A stretch of DNA of 64,000 bases from Scrofimicrobium canadense (lineage in GTDB: Bacteria > Actinomycetota > Actinomycetes > Actinomycetales > Actinomycetaceae): the NCBI RefSeq assembly GCF_009696615.1, contig NZ_VULO01000003.1, positions 124,001 through 188,000 of the forward strand. The letters are read 5' to 3'. A program made the position numbers and the translations under genes. Positions 27,101 to 36,197 of this stretch are shown here, in pieces. Every line of letters begins with the position of its first letter. Within the stretch, counting starts at the first letter, position 1. The notes under the pieces were generated by a model. The model was not told where the DNA came from, ran no database searches, and saw nothing but the letters and a program-made list of their open reading frames with translations.

Positions 27101-29968
27101 GATCGCATCGCCTTCCGGTGAGACTACTGCATCTCCCTTTTCTGGCTGTTTGGTGATCTGCGAAAGTTCAACAATCGAACCGTTTTGGTCAGCTTTGAAC
27201 CGGTCGAATTCGATACGAACCGCACTGCCTTGCAGCACTCGGCCTCGCAGTGGTTTAGGCCGGGGAACCGTATCGGTTTGCTCATCAATGACGGTGACAT
27301 GTACCCGGGAAGTAGAGGTGAGTTCTGGGTATCCAAGACGGGCCGCCGAGTAGGAAATCGAGTATTCCCCCGCTTCCTCAGGAGCCAAGTATCTGACAAG
27401 CCTTCCCGAAGCAAAAGCAAGACCAGCCTGTTGTTCGTTGACCACGCTGGCCGGGTCGATTGTCATTTGTGACCCAACAGGGGCAATATCGTTGTCTAAC
27501 ACCGTGATATCGACTTGGGTGCCTACAGGAACCGTAATCCAATCGTCGTTGGTAATGGGAGCTTGGGCCGGCGCCTCGTCAAGAAGAACAAAAGTGACCT
27601 GTCCAGTTGCACTGCGAAGCGGGTCGCCTGACCCATCGGAGACCTGGTATGTGCCGGTTCCCAAGAGGCCGGGCCCCCCATGCGATGTTCTTCCTGAAGC
27701 GTGAAGATTGCGTTGCCCTACGACGGATGCAGATAGTTCCGCTTCGGGGGCTGGCTCGAAATTGAGCTGATCCACCATGAGCACAAGGTCTTCTGGGTTC
27801 GTCACTGTTGGCATCACATCAACCGTGACGTCCTCGTTGGGGCGTATAAAGATTGTGAGAGGGATCGCGGCAACCTGGGCATCTTTTGCTTCGGTAATTA
27901 TGACGCGCGCTGCAGCACTGACTTCTCCCATCGAGTCAGCTACGGTAAGTTGCACTGGGTACGACCCGGGCTTATTTGCGGTGATAGAGAAACTCATATC
28001 GTCGCCATTAGCCTTGACATCTACTGAATCCCCGGCAGTAGCGGCCGCAGCTTTGACAGTAGCCTTTCCCAGCGCGCCACTCGTGTGGTCTTCCATGGAG
28101 ACCGTGAGTGTCTGCCCAACTACTCCCATGGCCACGACCGGCAATACCTCTAATTGTGGGGTGGGAGTCACCTGGATATTGAGAGTCTTCGTAGCAGCTT
28201 GTCCGGTCGTGTCCGTAACTTCAATCTCGATTGGTACGGTGATGGGTTCAGTCGCATTGGGGTCAGGATGTTGGTAAGTAATAGTCCCATCGGGATTAGC
28301 GACAACCGTTCCTTCGCCAGATAGCGTCGCCTGCGAGACAAAGATGGGGTCTCCTTCGGGATCCACCCAGCCGGGAAGAACCTGCGTCGTGACAGTGTGG
28401 CCTGGAGCAACTGTGGGCGTGGGCCACTCAGCCAGACACCCCTCAACCGCGCACCATTGCGGGGGTGCACTCTGTTCTTCAGGTGCAACCGTCAATGTCA
28501 CGATGGCAGCGTTTGACACGAGTCCATCCGGTGACGTTCCATCTGTCACTTGGTAGGTGAAGGTTGCAGAGCCAGAAGCCTCTGGGGATACAGAGACAAC
28601 GATTGTCTGATTGTCAGCGCCGACACTTACCTTTCCAAATTCTTCTGGTAGTCCTTGAAGCGACCCTGGGACAATCGAAAGAATGTCTTCGTTGGGGTCG
28701 TGATCGTTGAGAAGCACCGGCAGCATCGTGTCGCGGCCTGCCCTCACACCGAAAGCATCGGGAACTGCAATAGGAGGCTTAGGGTCTGTAACCCTTTCCG
28801 TCGTGGCTTCATGGACTTGCTGAACAATCTCCTCGTCAATGTCCCACTGCTGAGAAGACTCTACAAGGTCACCGCTAGGTGCTAGCCACACCCATCCCGA
28901 GGCAATGTCATTGACAATTGCTCGCGCCCCATTCGAGGCGATTCGTGGCTGGTGAACTTGGGATTCACCTCCCCCATACGACAGAGGGACTTCTCCCCCA
29001 CTCGTGGACCACAGTAATCCTTCAGCCCCACCCAGCCAAGCCGCCATCATCTCGCCCCCTGTGGCAACCGGGGCAGCTGGCTCATAGGGACCAGGCACCT
29101 CGACAATCCGAGAGCTGGCTTCGGGAGATACTTCAAGTAATCCCATCGAATCAGCGATAAGAGGATTCGACGACGGACCCGACTCTTGCAGCTTGGCCTC
29201 TCCTTCGGCGCCGGTCACGACTGGCGTACCATCGCCTTGGAACCAAAGATTCCCAGAAGCCCCGTCGAAGAGAACAACCTCATCACCAACAAACGTGAGA
29301 TTTAGCTGTTCTGCTTCGCCAATATCCCATGACTGTTCGTCACGGATCTTCCCGGTCGCCGCATCAGCAAAGACTACTCGATGCTCCGTAGCAGAATAGG
29401 CCGCCACGATATTGTCATCAGCAGACAAGGCGATAGCATCTGCTTTGAAAGTTTGCTGTGCCCCCTCGCCCTTTTGTTCGTCATCAATATATGGGTCAAC
29501 GGCAACAGTCGTTTCAGGTTGATCGAACGGGCTCACAAATACTTTGCCGCTCCCGGTAAGAAAGGCTAAGTAATCCCGGTTAGACACCACAATACTGGTA
29601 TCTGCTGGAGCCGTTTGCAGCTCTTCTATTTCATCGCCGGTCAAATCTGGAGGGTCAGCTACATTGAGGTCCGCAAATCTCTGGTGTCCTTCTGTGAAGA
29701 GAAGCGCATGTGCTCCCGATTGCTCAACCCCTACAGCCGCTTCAACAGAACGAACTGTGTCCAGTTCGCCCAGAACCGTGTTAACCCGGGCATACCTTTT
29801 CCCGACTGTACTCTGAAGGGCCCATACTGATATTTCCTGTGGCGGCGTCTTCGCAGCATCGTAGCCAGGCCACGCAATGGCACCTGCAACAAAGAGTACG
29901 ACAGTCACCACAATGGCAATGCCAATCGGAATTGCTCTGCGTCTTGGCACTCCATTAGCCTCTGCCAT
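24167..29968 (-). CDS. giant membrane-anchored protein with Ig-like and FN3 repeats
   Basis: At 1933 aa it is the largest product here. The ATG at 29968 overlaps the kinase stop (TGATG) and follows a GGGGGGA run. One membrane segment (about 13-34) makes it a type II protein, with about 1890 residues outside. Residues about 35-380 show a repetitive beta pattern, possibly a propeller. Then follow many Ig/cadherin-like units with family motifs (LLNDHDPNEDIL, VLDNDIAP, FTYQVTDG, FEYQVRDSRG), and a fibronectin type III-like unit around 1560-1650. The C-terminal third has several paired cysteines. There is no LPXTG motif. I infer that it supplies the external sensing surface for the co-encoded kinase. 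Confidence 0.85.
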   Translation of the reverse strand: MAEANGVPRRRAIPIGIAIVVTVVLFVAGAIAWPGYDAAKTPPQEISVWALQSTVGKRYARVNTVLGELDTVRSVEAAVGVEQSGAHALLFTEGHQRFADLNVADPPDLTGDEIEELQTAPADTSIVVSNRDYLAFLTGSGKVFVSPFDQPETTVAVDPYIDDEQKGEGAQQTFKADAIALSADDNIVAAYSATEHRVVFADAATGKIRDEQSWDIGEAEQLNLTFVGDEVVLFDGASGNLWFQGDGTPVVTGAEGEAKLQESGPSSNPLIADSMGLLEVSPEASSRIVEVPGPYEPAAPVATGGEMMAAWLGGAEGLLWSTSGGEVPLSYGGGESQVHQPRIASNGARAIVNDIASGWVWLAPSGDLVESSQQWDIDEEIVQQVHEATTERVTDPKPPIAVPDAFGVRAGRDTMLPVLLNDHDPNEDILSIVPGSLQGLPEEFGKVSVGADNQTIVVSVSPEASGSATFTYQVTDGTSPDGLVSNAAIVTLTVAPEEQSAPPQWCAVEGCLAEWPTPTVAPGHTVTTQVLPGWVDPEGDPIFVSQATLSGEGTVVANPDGTITYQHPDPNATEPITVPIEIEVTDTTGQAATKTLNIQVTPTPQLEVLPVVAMGVVGQTLTVSMEDHTSGALGKATVKAAAATAGDSVDVKANGDDMSFSITANKPGSYPVQLTVADSMGEVSAAARVIITEAKDAQVAAIPLTIFIRPNEDVTVDVMPTVTNPEDLVLMVDQLNFEPAPEAELSASVVGQRNLHASGRTSHGGPGLLGTGTYQVSDGSGDPLRSATGQVTFVLLDEAPAQAPITNDDWITVPVGTQVDITVLDNDIAPVGSQMTIDPASVVNEQQAGLAFASGRLVRYLAPEEAGEYSISYSAARLGYPELTSTSRVHVTVIDEQTDTVPRPKPLRGRVLQGSAVRIEFDRFKADQNGSIVELSQITKQPEKGDAVVSPEGDAIIYTARPGVSGQDVFEYQVRDSRGEVGVAPVRVGILDAQADPRPITFSDYLQVQQGTDSEAVVYPAATDIDPAGGPLALVSVVPNALDGSREYQQLKDRLVNVDEKSGEVRIKAGGELGTTSYIYTVSNQHGDTSMGLIVIKVVRGKVPDAPIVQDTTLTAESLERLPRGIDVVKDKVVWNTGDVSDLSMSLWKDESDFKASGWSISGTVPQQWKIVPFRVEGTTFTGEAASSYGFLRIPGVHDVHLSFRAGFSQAEVNEGESVSLNLNKAIAHPRDESLDINATEVRASGIRGEASCSVSGSTLTYAAGKGAPWKDTCTIPVKVSSQEYYTYLTLSLKIIPNEPQPVLRNASFEVSPGQEATYDLRQMVQWEGEPRWEGLTFAVETHGELFEVQHQGSQLTITGNDNARQGNAETVTVTVPSHPQTAPGKLNLTVGPAPTTLPKGATVTQQCIAGEPCTVPVIGVAGEVNPLPGTPLTLQSVGEASGCDATPEAAGSSITLVSTRETPGGTCTIPFSVADAQGRTGNGTVVVDLQGYPKAPASVEWAGYSENSVTLRPVAQGESYPAVTGYVVSGHGAPVTCAVGELCLIEGLELGAETEFTVHSVNSIGQSSTAATVRAWAYRAPKKPASGGWEPVVNGNEGGRAKITLVNVDSTTDRFVVNGREYPASKPTTTLDVEVSNDTATTFTIVPVSSLKVPTIAGGSAEGESLTVSGVHGIGAPIPVAGTPQVQKTDKGIIVSVEVLANGAIGDYAKTQVGVVFGVGECVADTDGLTLESKLTAKPGENITVRACARNGEYGTWQSELVQVPIGVQAPASGGTYRINKTPVTSGGNQWVWNSVSIVDPPTGVTSDNYTFDYRSGDRRVSAGEIGSLFTFGVTPAIVAYASREDVWSESGTPVGAAADSLPYTAKVVFPDAGSACPASDQQSSFSKSVADNSPGAGLKDWDFSQEGKVTVSTSWGHIIEWSCTATDPDIP

Positions 29969-31071
29969 CACATTCCCCCCAAGAAGACAACGAGAATGCC
30001 CATAACGGCTACAGTCGCGGCGACAGCACCGACAACTATCCACACAACCGTTCTGCGTCTAATTCCGTTAGAACTATCCTTTGCTTTCCCCGAAGCAGAG
30101 TAGTCACGTGGCTGGATTCTGCGCCTTTGGGATTGCATAGGTACCGTTGACTGAATCTCTCCACGATCTGTTCGTAAGGCTGAGGGATCTACACGCAACG
30201 GCGGTGCCGACGCATATTCAAGAGGCGAAAGTGGCAGATTCATTGACATTTGTATGCGCTGCAGATCCTCAGCAAATGCCGCTGCACTGGGGTATCGCTT
30301 TGACGGATCTTTGGCCATAGCCCGGCTCAGGCATTCTTCCAGCTGCGGAGGAATATCTGTTCTTTCGATCGGCGTGTATCGTGCTTTTGAAATACGCGCT
30401 TTCAATCGGTCAGACGAATTCTGTCCGCGTACTTCTTCAAAAGGACTTCTCCCAGCCAAAAGACCGTAGATCGTTGCACCGAGGCTCCATATGTCCGAGG
30501 CGACGGTCCCCATGACCTTTCCGTCGATTACTTCCGGAGCTGACCATGGAACGGACATTGCTTCCACCTCAGCATCGGTATTCCCCACTACCGCTGCGAT
30601 TCCAAAATCTGAGAGAACCAATGCACCTATTTCGTTGACCAGCAGATTAGAGGGTTTGATGTCCCTGTGGATCACCCCTGAACGATGTGATGATTCCACT
30701 GCACTTCCAAGACGCACACCCAAGGCCAGTACCTCAGGAACTGGAATATATTCTTCTCTGTAGCGTCTTGCGTAGGACGAAGGGCAGTATTCGGTTACCA
30801 AATATGGTCGCCCGTCGGCTGATATGCCCGCCTGATAGATGGTAAGAATTGCTGGGTGTGCCGACAAGAGTGCTAGCGTATCCGCTTCCGTATTGAACAT
30901 CTGAAGGACTTCCGCGTCCATGTTTCGGTGAAGCAACACTTTAACTGCAACCTGGCGTTGGGGGCGGTCCTGTTCAAAAAGAAATACATCGGAGAAACCT
31001 CCAGCCCCGAGGGGACGGATGAAATGGAAACCGGGAATCACCGGTGGACTTCCAGGTAGTCGGTCCGTCAC
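29968..31071 (-). CDS. transmembrane Ser/Thr protein kinase without external domain
   Basis: A Hanks-type kinase, 367 aa, starting at a GTG (31071). The kinase domain (about 14-275) has all catalytic motifs: Gly loop GAGGFSDVF (22-30), Lys44, HRDIKPSN (135-142), DFG (155-157) and APE (178-180). A basic juxtamembrane linker (about 275-340, with STVPMQSQRRR) leads to one membrane segment (343-365) with nothing beyond it. It has no PASTA or other sensor domain, unlike PknB. The next gene overlaps it by one base and encodes a huge external protein, which may act as the missing sensor. It is the first gene of the eight-gene operon. Confidence 0.95.
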   Translation of the reverse strand: MTDRLPGSPPVIPGFHFIRPLGAGGFSDVFLFEQDRPQRQVAVKVLLHRNMDAEVLQMFNTEADTLALLSAHPAILTIYQAGISADGRPYLVTEYCPSSYARRYREEYIPVPEVLALGVRLGSAVESSHRSGVIHRDIKPSNLLVNEIGALVLSDFGIAAVVGNTDAEVEAMSVPWSAPEVIDGKVMGTVASDIWSLGATIYGLLAGRSPFEEVRGQNSSDRLKARISKARYTPIERTDIPPQLEECLSRAMAKDPSKRYPSAAAFAEDLQRIQMSMNLPLSPLEYASAPPLRVDPSALRTDRGEIQSTVPMQSQRRRIQPRDYSASGKAKDSSNGIRRRTVVWIVVGAVAATVAVMGILVVFLGGM

Positions 31072-31164
31072 GTTGCCACGGTCCTTTCGATTGCTACCAG
31101 CGTGTAATACGTAGAGTTTTCATTCCAGTATTCGATATTACCGGCTTGAAGTCCACCCTTTGCA

Positions 31165-31234
31165 CATTACAGAGTCATAAAAGCCAACACCGTGGTAAAT
31201 ATTGCATTTGGTGTAGATTTATGACTCTGTAATG
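31165..31234. repeat. 17-bp perfect inverted repeat upstream of the kinase operon
   Basis: CATTACAGAGTCATAAA (31165-31181) and its exact reverse complement (31218-31234) flank a 36-bp centre, which itself holds a smaller inverted pair (ACACC at 31187-31191 and GGTGT at 31210-31214). The element lies between the tuf terminator and the kinase start (94 nt away). It could be a paired operator, a 5' leader hairpin or a miniature mobile element. I saw no second copy in this window. Confidence 0.7.
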
Positions 31235-31252
31235 CGTAAAGCAGAAAACACA

Positions 31253-31290
31253 ATAGAGGCCCGGCGCCTTAACGGCTGCCGGGCCTCTAT
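31253..31290 (-). terminator. terminator of the str operon (after tuf)
   Basis: A perfect 13-bp stem (ATAGAGGCCCGGC at 31253-31265 with its complement at 31278-31290) lies 20 nt past the tuf stop on the minus strand. It is followed by TGTGTTTTC. This is a strong GC-rich intrinsic terminator. Confidence 0.85.
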
Positions 31291-31309
31291 CAGTAAAAAA
31301 ACAGAGTTA

Positions 31310-32500
31310 CTACTTGATAATTTCGGTTACCTTACCGGAACCAACGGTACGGCCACCCTCACGGATAGCGAAGCCGAGGCCAACCTCCATTGCGATTGGC
31401 TGAATCAGCTCAACCTCAATTTCGGTGGTGTCGCCAGGCATAACCATGTCAGTGCCTTCGGGCAGCTGAATGATGCCGGTGACATCGGTGGTACGGAAGT
31501 AGAACTGAGGACGGTAGTTTGAGAAGAATGGCTTCTCGCGGCCGCCTTCGTCCTTCTTGAGGATGTAGACCTGAGCCTTGAATGTGGTGTGGGGCTCGAT
31601 GGATCCTGGGATCGCAACGACCTGGCCACGCTCAACGTCTGTGCGCTTGATGCCGCGCAGCAAGAGACCACAGTTCTCGCCTGCCCATGCTTCGTCCATG
31701 CTCTTGTGGAACATTTCGATGCCGGTGACGGTGGTCTTCTGTGCGGGACGCAGGCCGAGGATTTCCACTTCGGCGTTGATGGGCAGCTTGCCACGCTCAA
31801 CACGGCCGGTAACGACCGTTCCACGACCGGTGATGGTGAAGACGTCCTCAACAGGCATCAAGAATGGCTTGTCCATGTCACGCTCAGGCGTGGGGATGAA
31901 GGTGTCAACAGCTTCCATAAGCTCTGCAACCTTGCCAGCCCACTTCTCGTCGCCCTCAAGAGCCTTGAGAGCTGAAACCTGGATGACAGGAGCGTTGTCT
32001 CCGTCAAATCCCTGCTCGTTGAGGAGGTCACGGACCTCTTCCTCAACCAGTTCCAGCATTTCTTCGTCGTCAACCATGTCCGACTTGTTCAGGGCAACCA
32101 GCAGGGTTGGCACACCAACCTGGCGGGCGAGCAGAACGTGCTCGCGGGTCTGGGCCATGGGGCCGTCGGTGGCGGCAACCACGAGGATAGCGCCGTCCAT
32201 CTGAGCCGCACCGGTGATCATGTTCTTCACATAGTCGGCGTGGCCTGGGGCGTCAACGTGCGCGTAGTGACGAGCATCTGTCTGATATTCAACGTGAGAC
32301 ACGTTGATGGTGATGCCGCGGTCGCGCTCTTCAGGAGCGTTGTCCACCTGATCAAAGGGGGTGAACTCATTCAGTTCTGGGTACTTGTCCGCCAGAACCT
32401 TGGTAATAGCTGCGGTAAGAGTGGTCTTACCGTGGTCAACGTGACCAATGGTACCGATATTTACGTGAGGCTTGCTGCGCTCGAATTTGGCCTTCGCCAC
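31310..32500 (-). CDS. tuf: elongation factor Tu
   Basis: EF-Tu delivers aminoacyl-tRNA to the ribosome. The 396-aa product starts at GTG (32500) with AGGAGG 7-8 nt upstream and has the G1 motif GHVDHGKT, G3 DAPGHADY, G4 NKSD and the three-domain length. It is the last gene of rpsL-rpsG-fusA-tuf, 150 nt after fusA. Confidence 0.99.
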   Translation of the reverse strand: MAKAKFERSKPHVNIGTIGHVDHGKTTLTAAITKVLADKYPELNEFTPFDQVDNAPEERDRGITINVSHVEYQTDARHYAHVDAPGHADYVKNMITGAAQMDGAILVVAATDGPMAQTREHVLLARQVGVPTLLVALNKSDMVDDEEMLELVEEEVRDLLNEQGFDGDNAPVIQVSALKALEGDEKWAGKVAELMEAVDTFIPTPERDMDKPFLMPVEDVFTITGRGTVVTGRVERGKLPINAEVEILGLRPAQKTTVTGIEMFHKSMDEAWAGENCGLLLRGIKRTDVERGQVVAIPGSIEPHTTFKAQVYILKKDEGGREKPFFSNYRPQFYFRTTDVTGIIQLPEGTDMVMPGDTTEIEVELIQPIAMEVGLGFAIREGGRTVGSGKVTEIIK

Positions 32501-32607
32501 TTGTCGTCCTCCTGGACTCGGGTAGTTATTCTCAGCCTTTGGCTCGGTGCTACTTTATCACCGGCCGGGGCAGAGTTCCTACAGGGTTTTCTTACAGTGT
32601 GTGAGGT

Positions 32608-32639
32608 GAGTGGCCGAAATCATAAAATTGCGACCACTC
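32608..32639 (-). other. hairpin in the fusA-tuf gap
   Basis: GAGTGG (32608-32613) and CCACTC (32634-32639) form the base of an imperfect 13-bp stem 12 nt after the fusA stop. No U tract follows. It may be a processing site or partial terminator that adjusts tuf expression relative to fusA. Confidence 0.4.
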
Positions 32640-32650
32640 CCCCCGTGGGA

Positions 32651-34771
32651 CTACTCGCCCCGAGCTTTTCCGATAACTTCCTCAGCCACGGCTTTTGGAA
32701 CTTCGGCATAGCTGTCGAACTGCATTGAATACACAGCACGCCCCTGCGTCTTTGAACGCAAGTCACCAACGTATCCAAACATTTCTGACAGCGGCACCAG
32801 TGCGCGGACCACACGCACTCCGTGCTGCTCATCCATACTCTGGATGGCACCACGACGAGAGTTGAGGTCGCCGATGACGTCACCCATATACTCTTCAGGG
32901 GTACGCACCTCGACATCCATGACCGGCTCAAGCAATACCGGCTTGGCCTTCTTTGAGGCCTCACGGAATGCCATAGTACCGGCGATCTTGAAGGCCATTT
33001 CAGACGAGTCAACGTCATGATACGCACCATCAAGCAGTGTTGCCTTCACACCCACAACGGGATATCCGGCCAAGACACCAGTATTCATGGCGTCCTTGAT
33101 TCCGTGGTCAACCGAAGGAATGTATTCACGCGGGACGCGGCCACCAGTAACCTTGTCCTCGAACTCGTAGTCAATTTCGGCGTTTGCTTCCATCGGCTCA
33201 AGAGCGATGATGACACGGGCGAACTGTCCAGAGCCACCGGTCTGCTTCTTGTGAGTGTATTCGTGCTTTTCTACAGGCTTACGAATGGTTTCACGGTAGG
33301 CAACCATGGGCTTACCAACATTTGCCTCAACCTTGAACTCGCGCTTCATGCGATCAACCAGAATGTCTAGGTGAAGCTCACCCATACCACCAATAACCGT
33401 CTGGCCAGTTTCCTGGTCAAGTTCGACAGAGAAGGTTGGGTCCTCTTCAGCCAGTTTTTGGATAGCCGTTCCTAGCTTCTCCTGATCGGCCTTCGACTTC
33501 GGCTCAATAGCCACGTGAATAACGGGCGTCGGGAAGGTCATCGACTCCAACACGATAGGTGCATTGATCGCGCATAGCGTATCTCCGGTTGTTGTGTCCT
33601 TCAGACCAATCACGGCATAAATGTGGCCCGCATGCGCCTCGTCAACAGGGTTCTCTTTGTTCGAGTGCATCTGGAAGATCTTACCGACGCGCTCTTTCTT
33701 ACCTTTAGTTGCATTCAAGCACTGTGAACCAGCTTCAAGCCGGCCTGAGTAGACACGAATGAAGGTGAGTTTGCCATAGAAGGGGTGAGCCGCGATCTTG
33801 AAGGCTAGCGCTGCGAAAGGCTCGTCCTCGCTGGGCTCACGCTTTTCCGTGTTGCCGTCTTCCTCTTTACCTGGCTTGAAGCCATCTATTGAACCGATGT
33901 CGAGAGGGGATGGAAGATAGTCGACGACACCATCCAACACGGGCTGAACTCCCATGTTCTTCAGAGCAGTACCACAGAACACCGGGTATGCCTGACCGGT
34001 AATGGTCAGTTCACGAATACCGGCTTTGATCTGTTCATTGGTAAGCTCACCATTTTCTAAGTAAGCCTCCATCAGATCATCGATACCCTCGGCTGCGGCC
34101 TCCATGAGCTTTTCACGGTATTCTTCGGCCTTCTCTTGGAGTTCAGCAGGAATCTCTTCCTCAACAACAACAGAGCCAAGAGTCTTCTCGCCGTCAACTT
34201 CAGCCGGGAAACGCAAAGCCTTCATCTTGACGAGGTCAACAACACCAGAGAAATCTTGCTCGGCCCCGATCGGAAGCTCCATGACGATCGGTGTTGCAGA
34301 CAGACGATCAATAATGGTCTGAACCGAGAAGTAGAAGTCTGCACCCAGCTTATCCATCTTGTTGATGAAACAAATGCGGGGGACATTGTACTTATCCGCT
34401 TGGCGCCATACAGTCTCAGACTGTGGTTCTACGCCCTCTTTACCGTCAAAGACTGCGACAGCACCGTCAAGAACGCGCAAAGCGCGCTCCACCTCGACGG
34501 TGAAGTCCACGTGTCCGGGCGTATCGATCACGTTGATCTGATAGCCCTTCCAGAAAGAGGTCACAGCGGCAGACGTGATGGTGATGCCGCGTTCCTTTTC
34601 CTGTTCCATCCAGTCAGTGGTTGAGGCACCGTCGTGGGTCTCACCAATCTTGTAGTTGATACCCGTGTAGAACAGGATGCGCTCAGTCACGGTGGTCTTA
34701 CCAGCATCAATGTGGGCCATGATGCCGATGTTGCGGACCTTGTTCAGGTCAGTCAACACTTCTTGTGCCAC
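32651..34771 (-). CDS. fusA: elongation factor G
   Basis: EF-G drives translocation and, with RRF, ribosome recycling. The 706-aa product starts at GTG and has AHIDAGKTT (G1), DTPGHVDF (G3), NKMD (G4), and domains II-V in order, with [15 protein letters not shown] in domain III. It follows rpsG by 22 nt. Confidence 0.99.
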   Translation of the reverse strand: MAQEVLTDLNKVRNIGIMAHIDAGKTTVTERILFYTGINYKIGETHDGASTTDWMEQEKERGITITSAAVTSFWKGYQINVIDTPGHVDFTVEVERALRVLDGAVAVFDGKEGVEPQSETVWRQADKYNVPRICFINKMDKLGADFYFSVQTIIDRLSATPIVMELPIGAEQDFSGVVDLVKMKALRFPAEVDGEKTLGSVVVEEEIPAELQEKAEEYREKLMEAAAEGIDDLMEAYLENGELTNEQIKAGIRELTITGQAYPVFCGTALKNMGVQPVLDGVVDYLPSPLDIGSIDGFKPGKEEDGNTEKREPSEDEPFAALAFKIAAHPFYGKLTFIRVYSGRLEAGSQCLNATKGKKERVGKIFQMHSNKENPVDEAHAGHIYAVIGLKDTTTGDTLCAINAPIVLESMTFPTPVIHVAIEPKSKADQEKLGTAIQKLAEEDPTFSVELDQETGQTVIGGMGELHLDILVDRMKREFKVEANVGKPMVAYRETIRKPVEKHEYTHKKQTGGSGQFARVIIALEPMEANAEIDYEFEDKVTGGRVPREYIPSVDHGIKDAMNTGVLAGYPVVGVKATLLDGAYHDVDSSEMAFKIAGTMAFREASKKAKPVLLEPVMDVEVRTPEEYMGDVIGDLNSRRGAIQSMDEQHGVRVVRALVPLSEMFGYVGDLRSKTQGRAVYSMQFDSYAEVPKAVAEEVIGKARGE

Positions 34772-34793
34772 GAGTGGTTTTCCTTACTCTCTA

Positions 34794-35264
34794 CTACCAG
34801 CGGTAGTGCGCGAACGCACGGTTCGACTCAGCCATCTTGTGCATGTCTTCACGACGCTTCACAGCGGCACCAAGGCCGTTAGCTGCGTCCATGATTTCAT
34901 TGGCAAGACGCTCTGTCATGGTCTTTTCGCGACGCTGACGCGCATAATCGGTGAGCCAGCGAAGGGCCAGTGTGGTTGCGCGGGAAGGGCGAACCTCAAC
35001 TGGAACCTGGTACGTTGCACCGCCTACGCGACGTGAACGAACCTCAAGGCTAGGGCGAATGTTGTCCAGTGCACGTTTGAGAACGACAACTGGCTCTTGC
35101 TCTGTCTTTTCGCCAACAATAGTCAACGCGCCGTAAACGATGCGCTCAGCCAAAGACTTTTTGCCGTCAAGCAGCACGCGGTTCACGAGCTGCGAGACAA
35201 TCTTTGAGCCGTATACCGGATCGTCAACGAGGGGGCGACGAGGAGCGGGACCTTTACGAGGCAT
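34794..35264 (-). CDS. rpsG: 30S ribosomal protein uS7
   Basis: uS7 organises the head of the small subunit and contacts E-site tRNA. The 156-aa product starts [20 protein letters not shown], has [25 protein letters not shown], and ends [12 protein letters not shown]. It overlaps rpsL by one base. Confidence 0.98.
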   Translation of the reverse strand: MPRKGPAPRRPLVDDPVYGSKIVSQLVNRVLLDGKKSLAERIVYGALTIVGEKTEQEPVVVLKRALDNIRPSLEVRSRRVGGATYQVPVEVRPSRATTLALRWLTDYARQRREKTMTERLANEIMDAANGLGAAVKRREDMHKMAESNRAFAHYRW

Positions 35265-35638
35265 TAGTTCTTCTCCTTCTTCGCGCCGTAGCGGGAACGA
35301 GCCTGCTTGCGATCACGGACACCCTGGGTATCCAAGGAACCGCGCACGATGCGGTAACGAACACCAGGAAGGTCTTTCACACGGCCTCCGCGGACCAGCA
35401 CCATCGAGTGCTCCTGAAGGTTGTGGCCCTCACCGGGAATGTATGCAGTGACTTCAATACCGGAAGAGAGACGCACACGCGCAACTTTCCGCAATGCCGA
35501 GTTCGGCTTCTTTGGGGTAGTGGTGTAGACGCGGGTGCACACACCGCGGCGCTGAGGGGAACCCTTGAGCGCAGGGGTGTTCGTCTTATGGGGCTTAGTC
35601 TTACGCCCCTTGCGCACCAACTGCTGAATAGTAGGCAC
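35264..35638 (-). CDS. rpsL: 30S ribosomal protein uS12
   Basis: uS12 controls decoding accuracy and is the streptomycin-resistance protein. The 124-aa product begins [12 protein letters not shown] and contains [19 protein letters not shown] and [25 protein letters not shown], with the wild-type Lys residues at the classical resistance positions (PKKPNS and [12 protein letters not shown]). It is the first gene of the str operon. Confidence 0.98.
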   Translation of the reverse strand: MPTIQQLVRKGRKTKPHKTNTPALKGSPQRRGVCTRVYTTTPKKPNSALRKVARVRLSSGIEVTAYIPGEGHNLQEHSMVLVRGGRVKDLPGVRYRIVRGSLDTQGVRDRKQARSRYGAKKEKN

Positions 35639-35807
35639 TTATTCTCCTTTGTTGACAGCTATCCGGCACTTCGGTCCCCCGCGGGCATAGTCCATCCGCT
35701 GGGGCCGGATCGCCATGACTGAACTTGAGATTCCTCAAGCAGGAGGATGACGCCCGGAGCTCCACGGAAAGGAGCCCGCAACCGACTCTGAAAGTCGGCG
35801 AGAAGGT

Positions 35808-35862
35808 CTCGACGTGTCGAGTACCGGGTATTAGCCTAATCTGCGCGGTTCCTGAGGGTCAA
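35808..35862 (-). promoter_or_regulatory. promoter and 5' hairpin of the str operon
   Basis: On the minus strand TTGACC (35857-35862) is separated by 18 nt from TAGGCT (35833-35838), a pairing typical of strong actinobacterial ribosomal promoters. Transcription should start near 35826. A perfect palindrome CTCGAC-GT-GTCGAG (35808-35821) would then form a hairpin within the first 20 nt of the mRNA. The leader to rpsL is about 190 nt and contains a second small hairpin (CCGACT/AGTCGG, 35782-35797). Bases 35863-36004 show no further element I can name. Confidence 0.6.
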
Positions 35863-36004
35863 TGCGCTGGGTGTGTGGTTGCACACGTGATCTCCACGTG
35901 CGGGCTGGAAATTTCCCGCGTACGGGGTCATAAAACCGTACACGGAGCCGTATACCGCCCAGGTGCATGCCAGATCGCCCAGGATGCGGAACAGAGGTGG
36001 GAAT

Positions 36005-36034
36005 AAAAAAGGGGCCTTCCTACCGGAAGACCCC
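36005..36034 (-). terminator. terminator after the bL37 gene
   Basis: A 10-bp stem with one G-U pair (36011-36020 with 36025-36034), a 4-nt loop and a run of six U (36005-36010) lies just past the bL37 stop. It is a textbook intrinsic terminator for the sigma factor, anti-sigma and bL37 unit. Confidence 0.9.
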
Positions 36035-36040
36035 AGCCCC

Positions 36041-36115
36041 TCAGGTATTGGGGCGTTTGCCGTGATTGGCCGCGTTCTTACGGCGATTGCGACGCTTGCG
36101 TCCACGCTTGCTCAT
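36041..36115 (-). CDS. ribosomal protein bL37 (24 aa)
   Basis: The tiny product reads MSKRGRKRRNRR followed by KNAANHGKRPNT, which matches the actinobacterial ribosomal protein bL37 (the AURKAIP1/COX24-like family) found in mycobacterial 50S structures. GGAGA lies 6 nt before the ATG. It is followed at once by a strong terminator. Genes of this family commonly lie near sigR/sigH-type sigma genes in actinomycetes, as here. The protein is easily missed because of its size. Confidence 0.88.
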   Translation of the reverse strand: MSKRGRKRRNRRKNAANHGKRPNT

Positions 36116-36197
36116 GGGTTTCTCCATCTACAGAGTTTTTAGCCCTGCCATTTTTGCACATCTTTGCCTTTGGGCCCAAGAAAGGAGACGACCCCCA

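Noticed and set aside
35725-36006. 93-codon plus-strand open frame
   Set aside because: Overlaps the str promoter and terminator region, has no ribosome binding site and no recognisable sequence.
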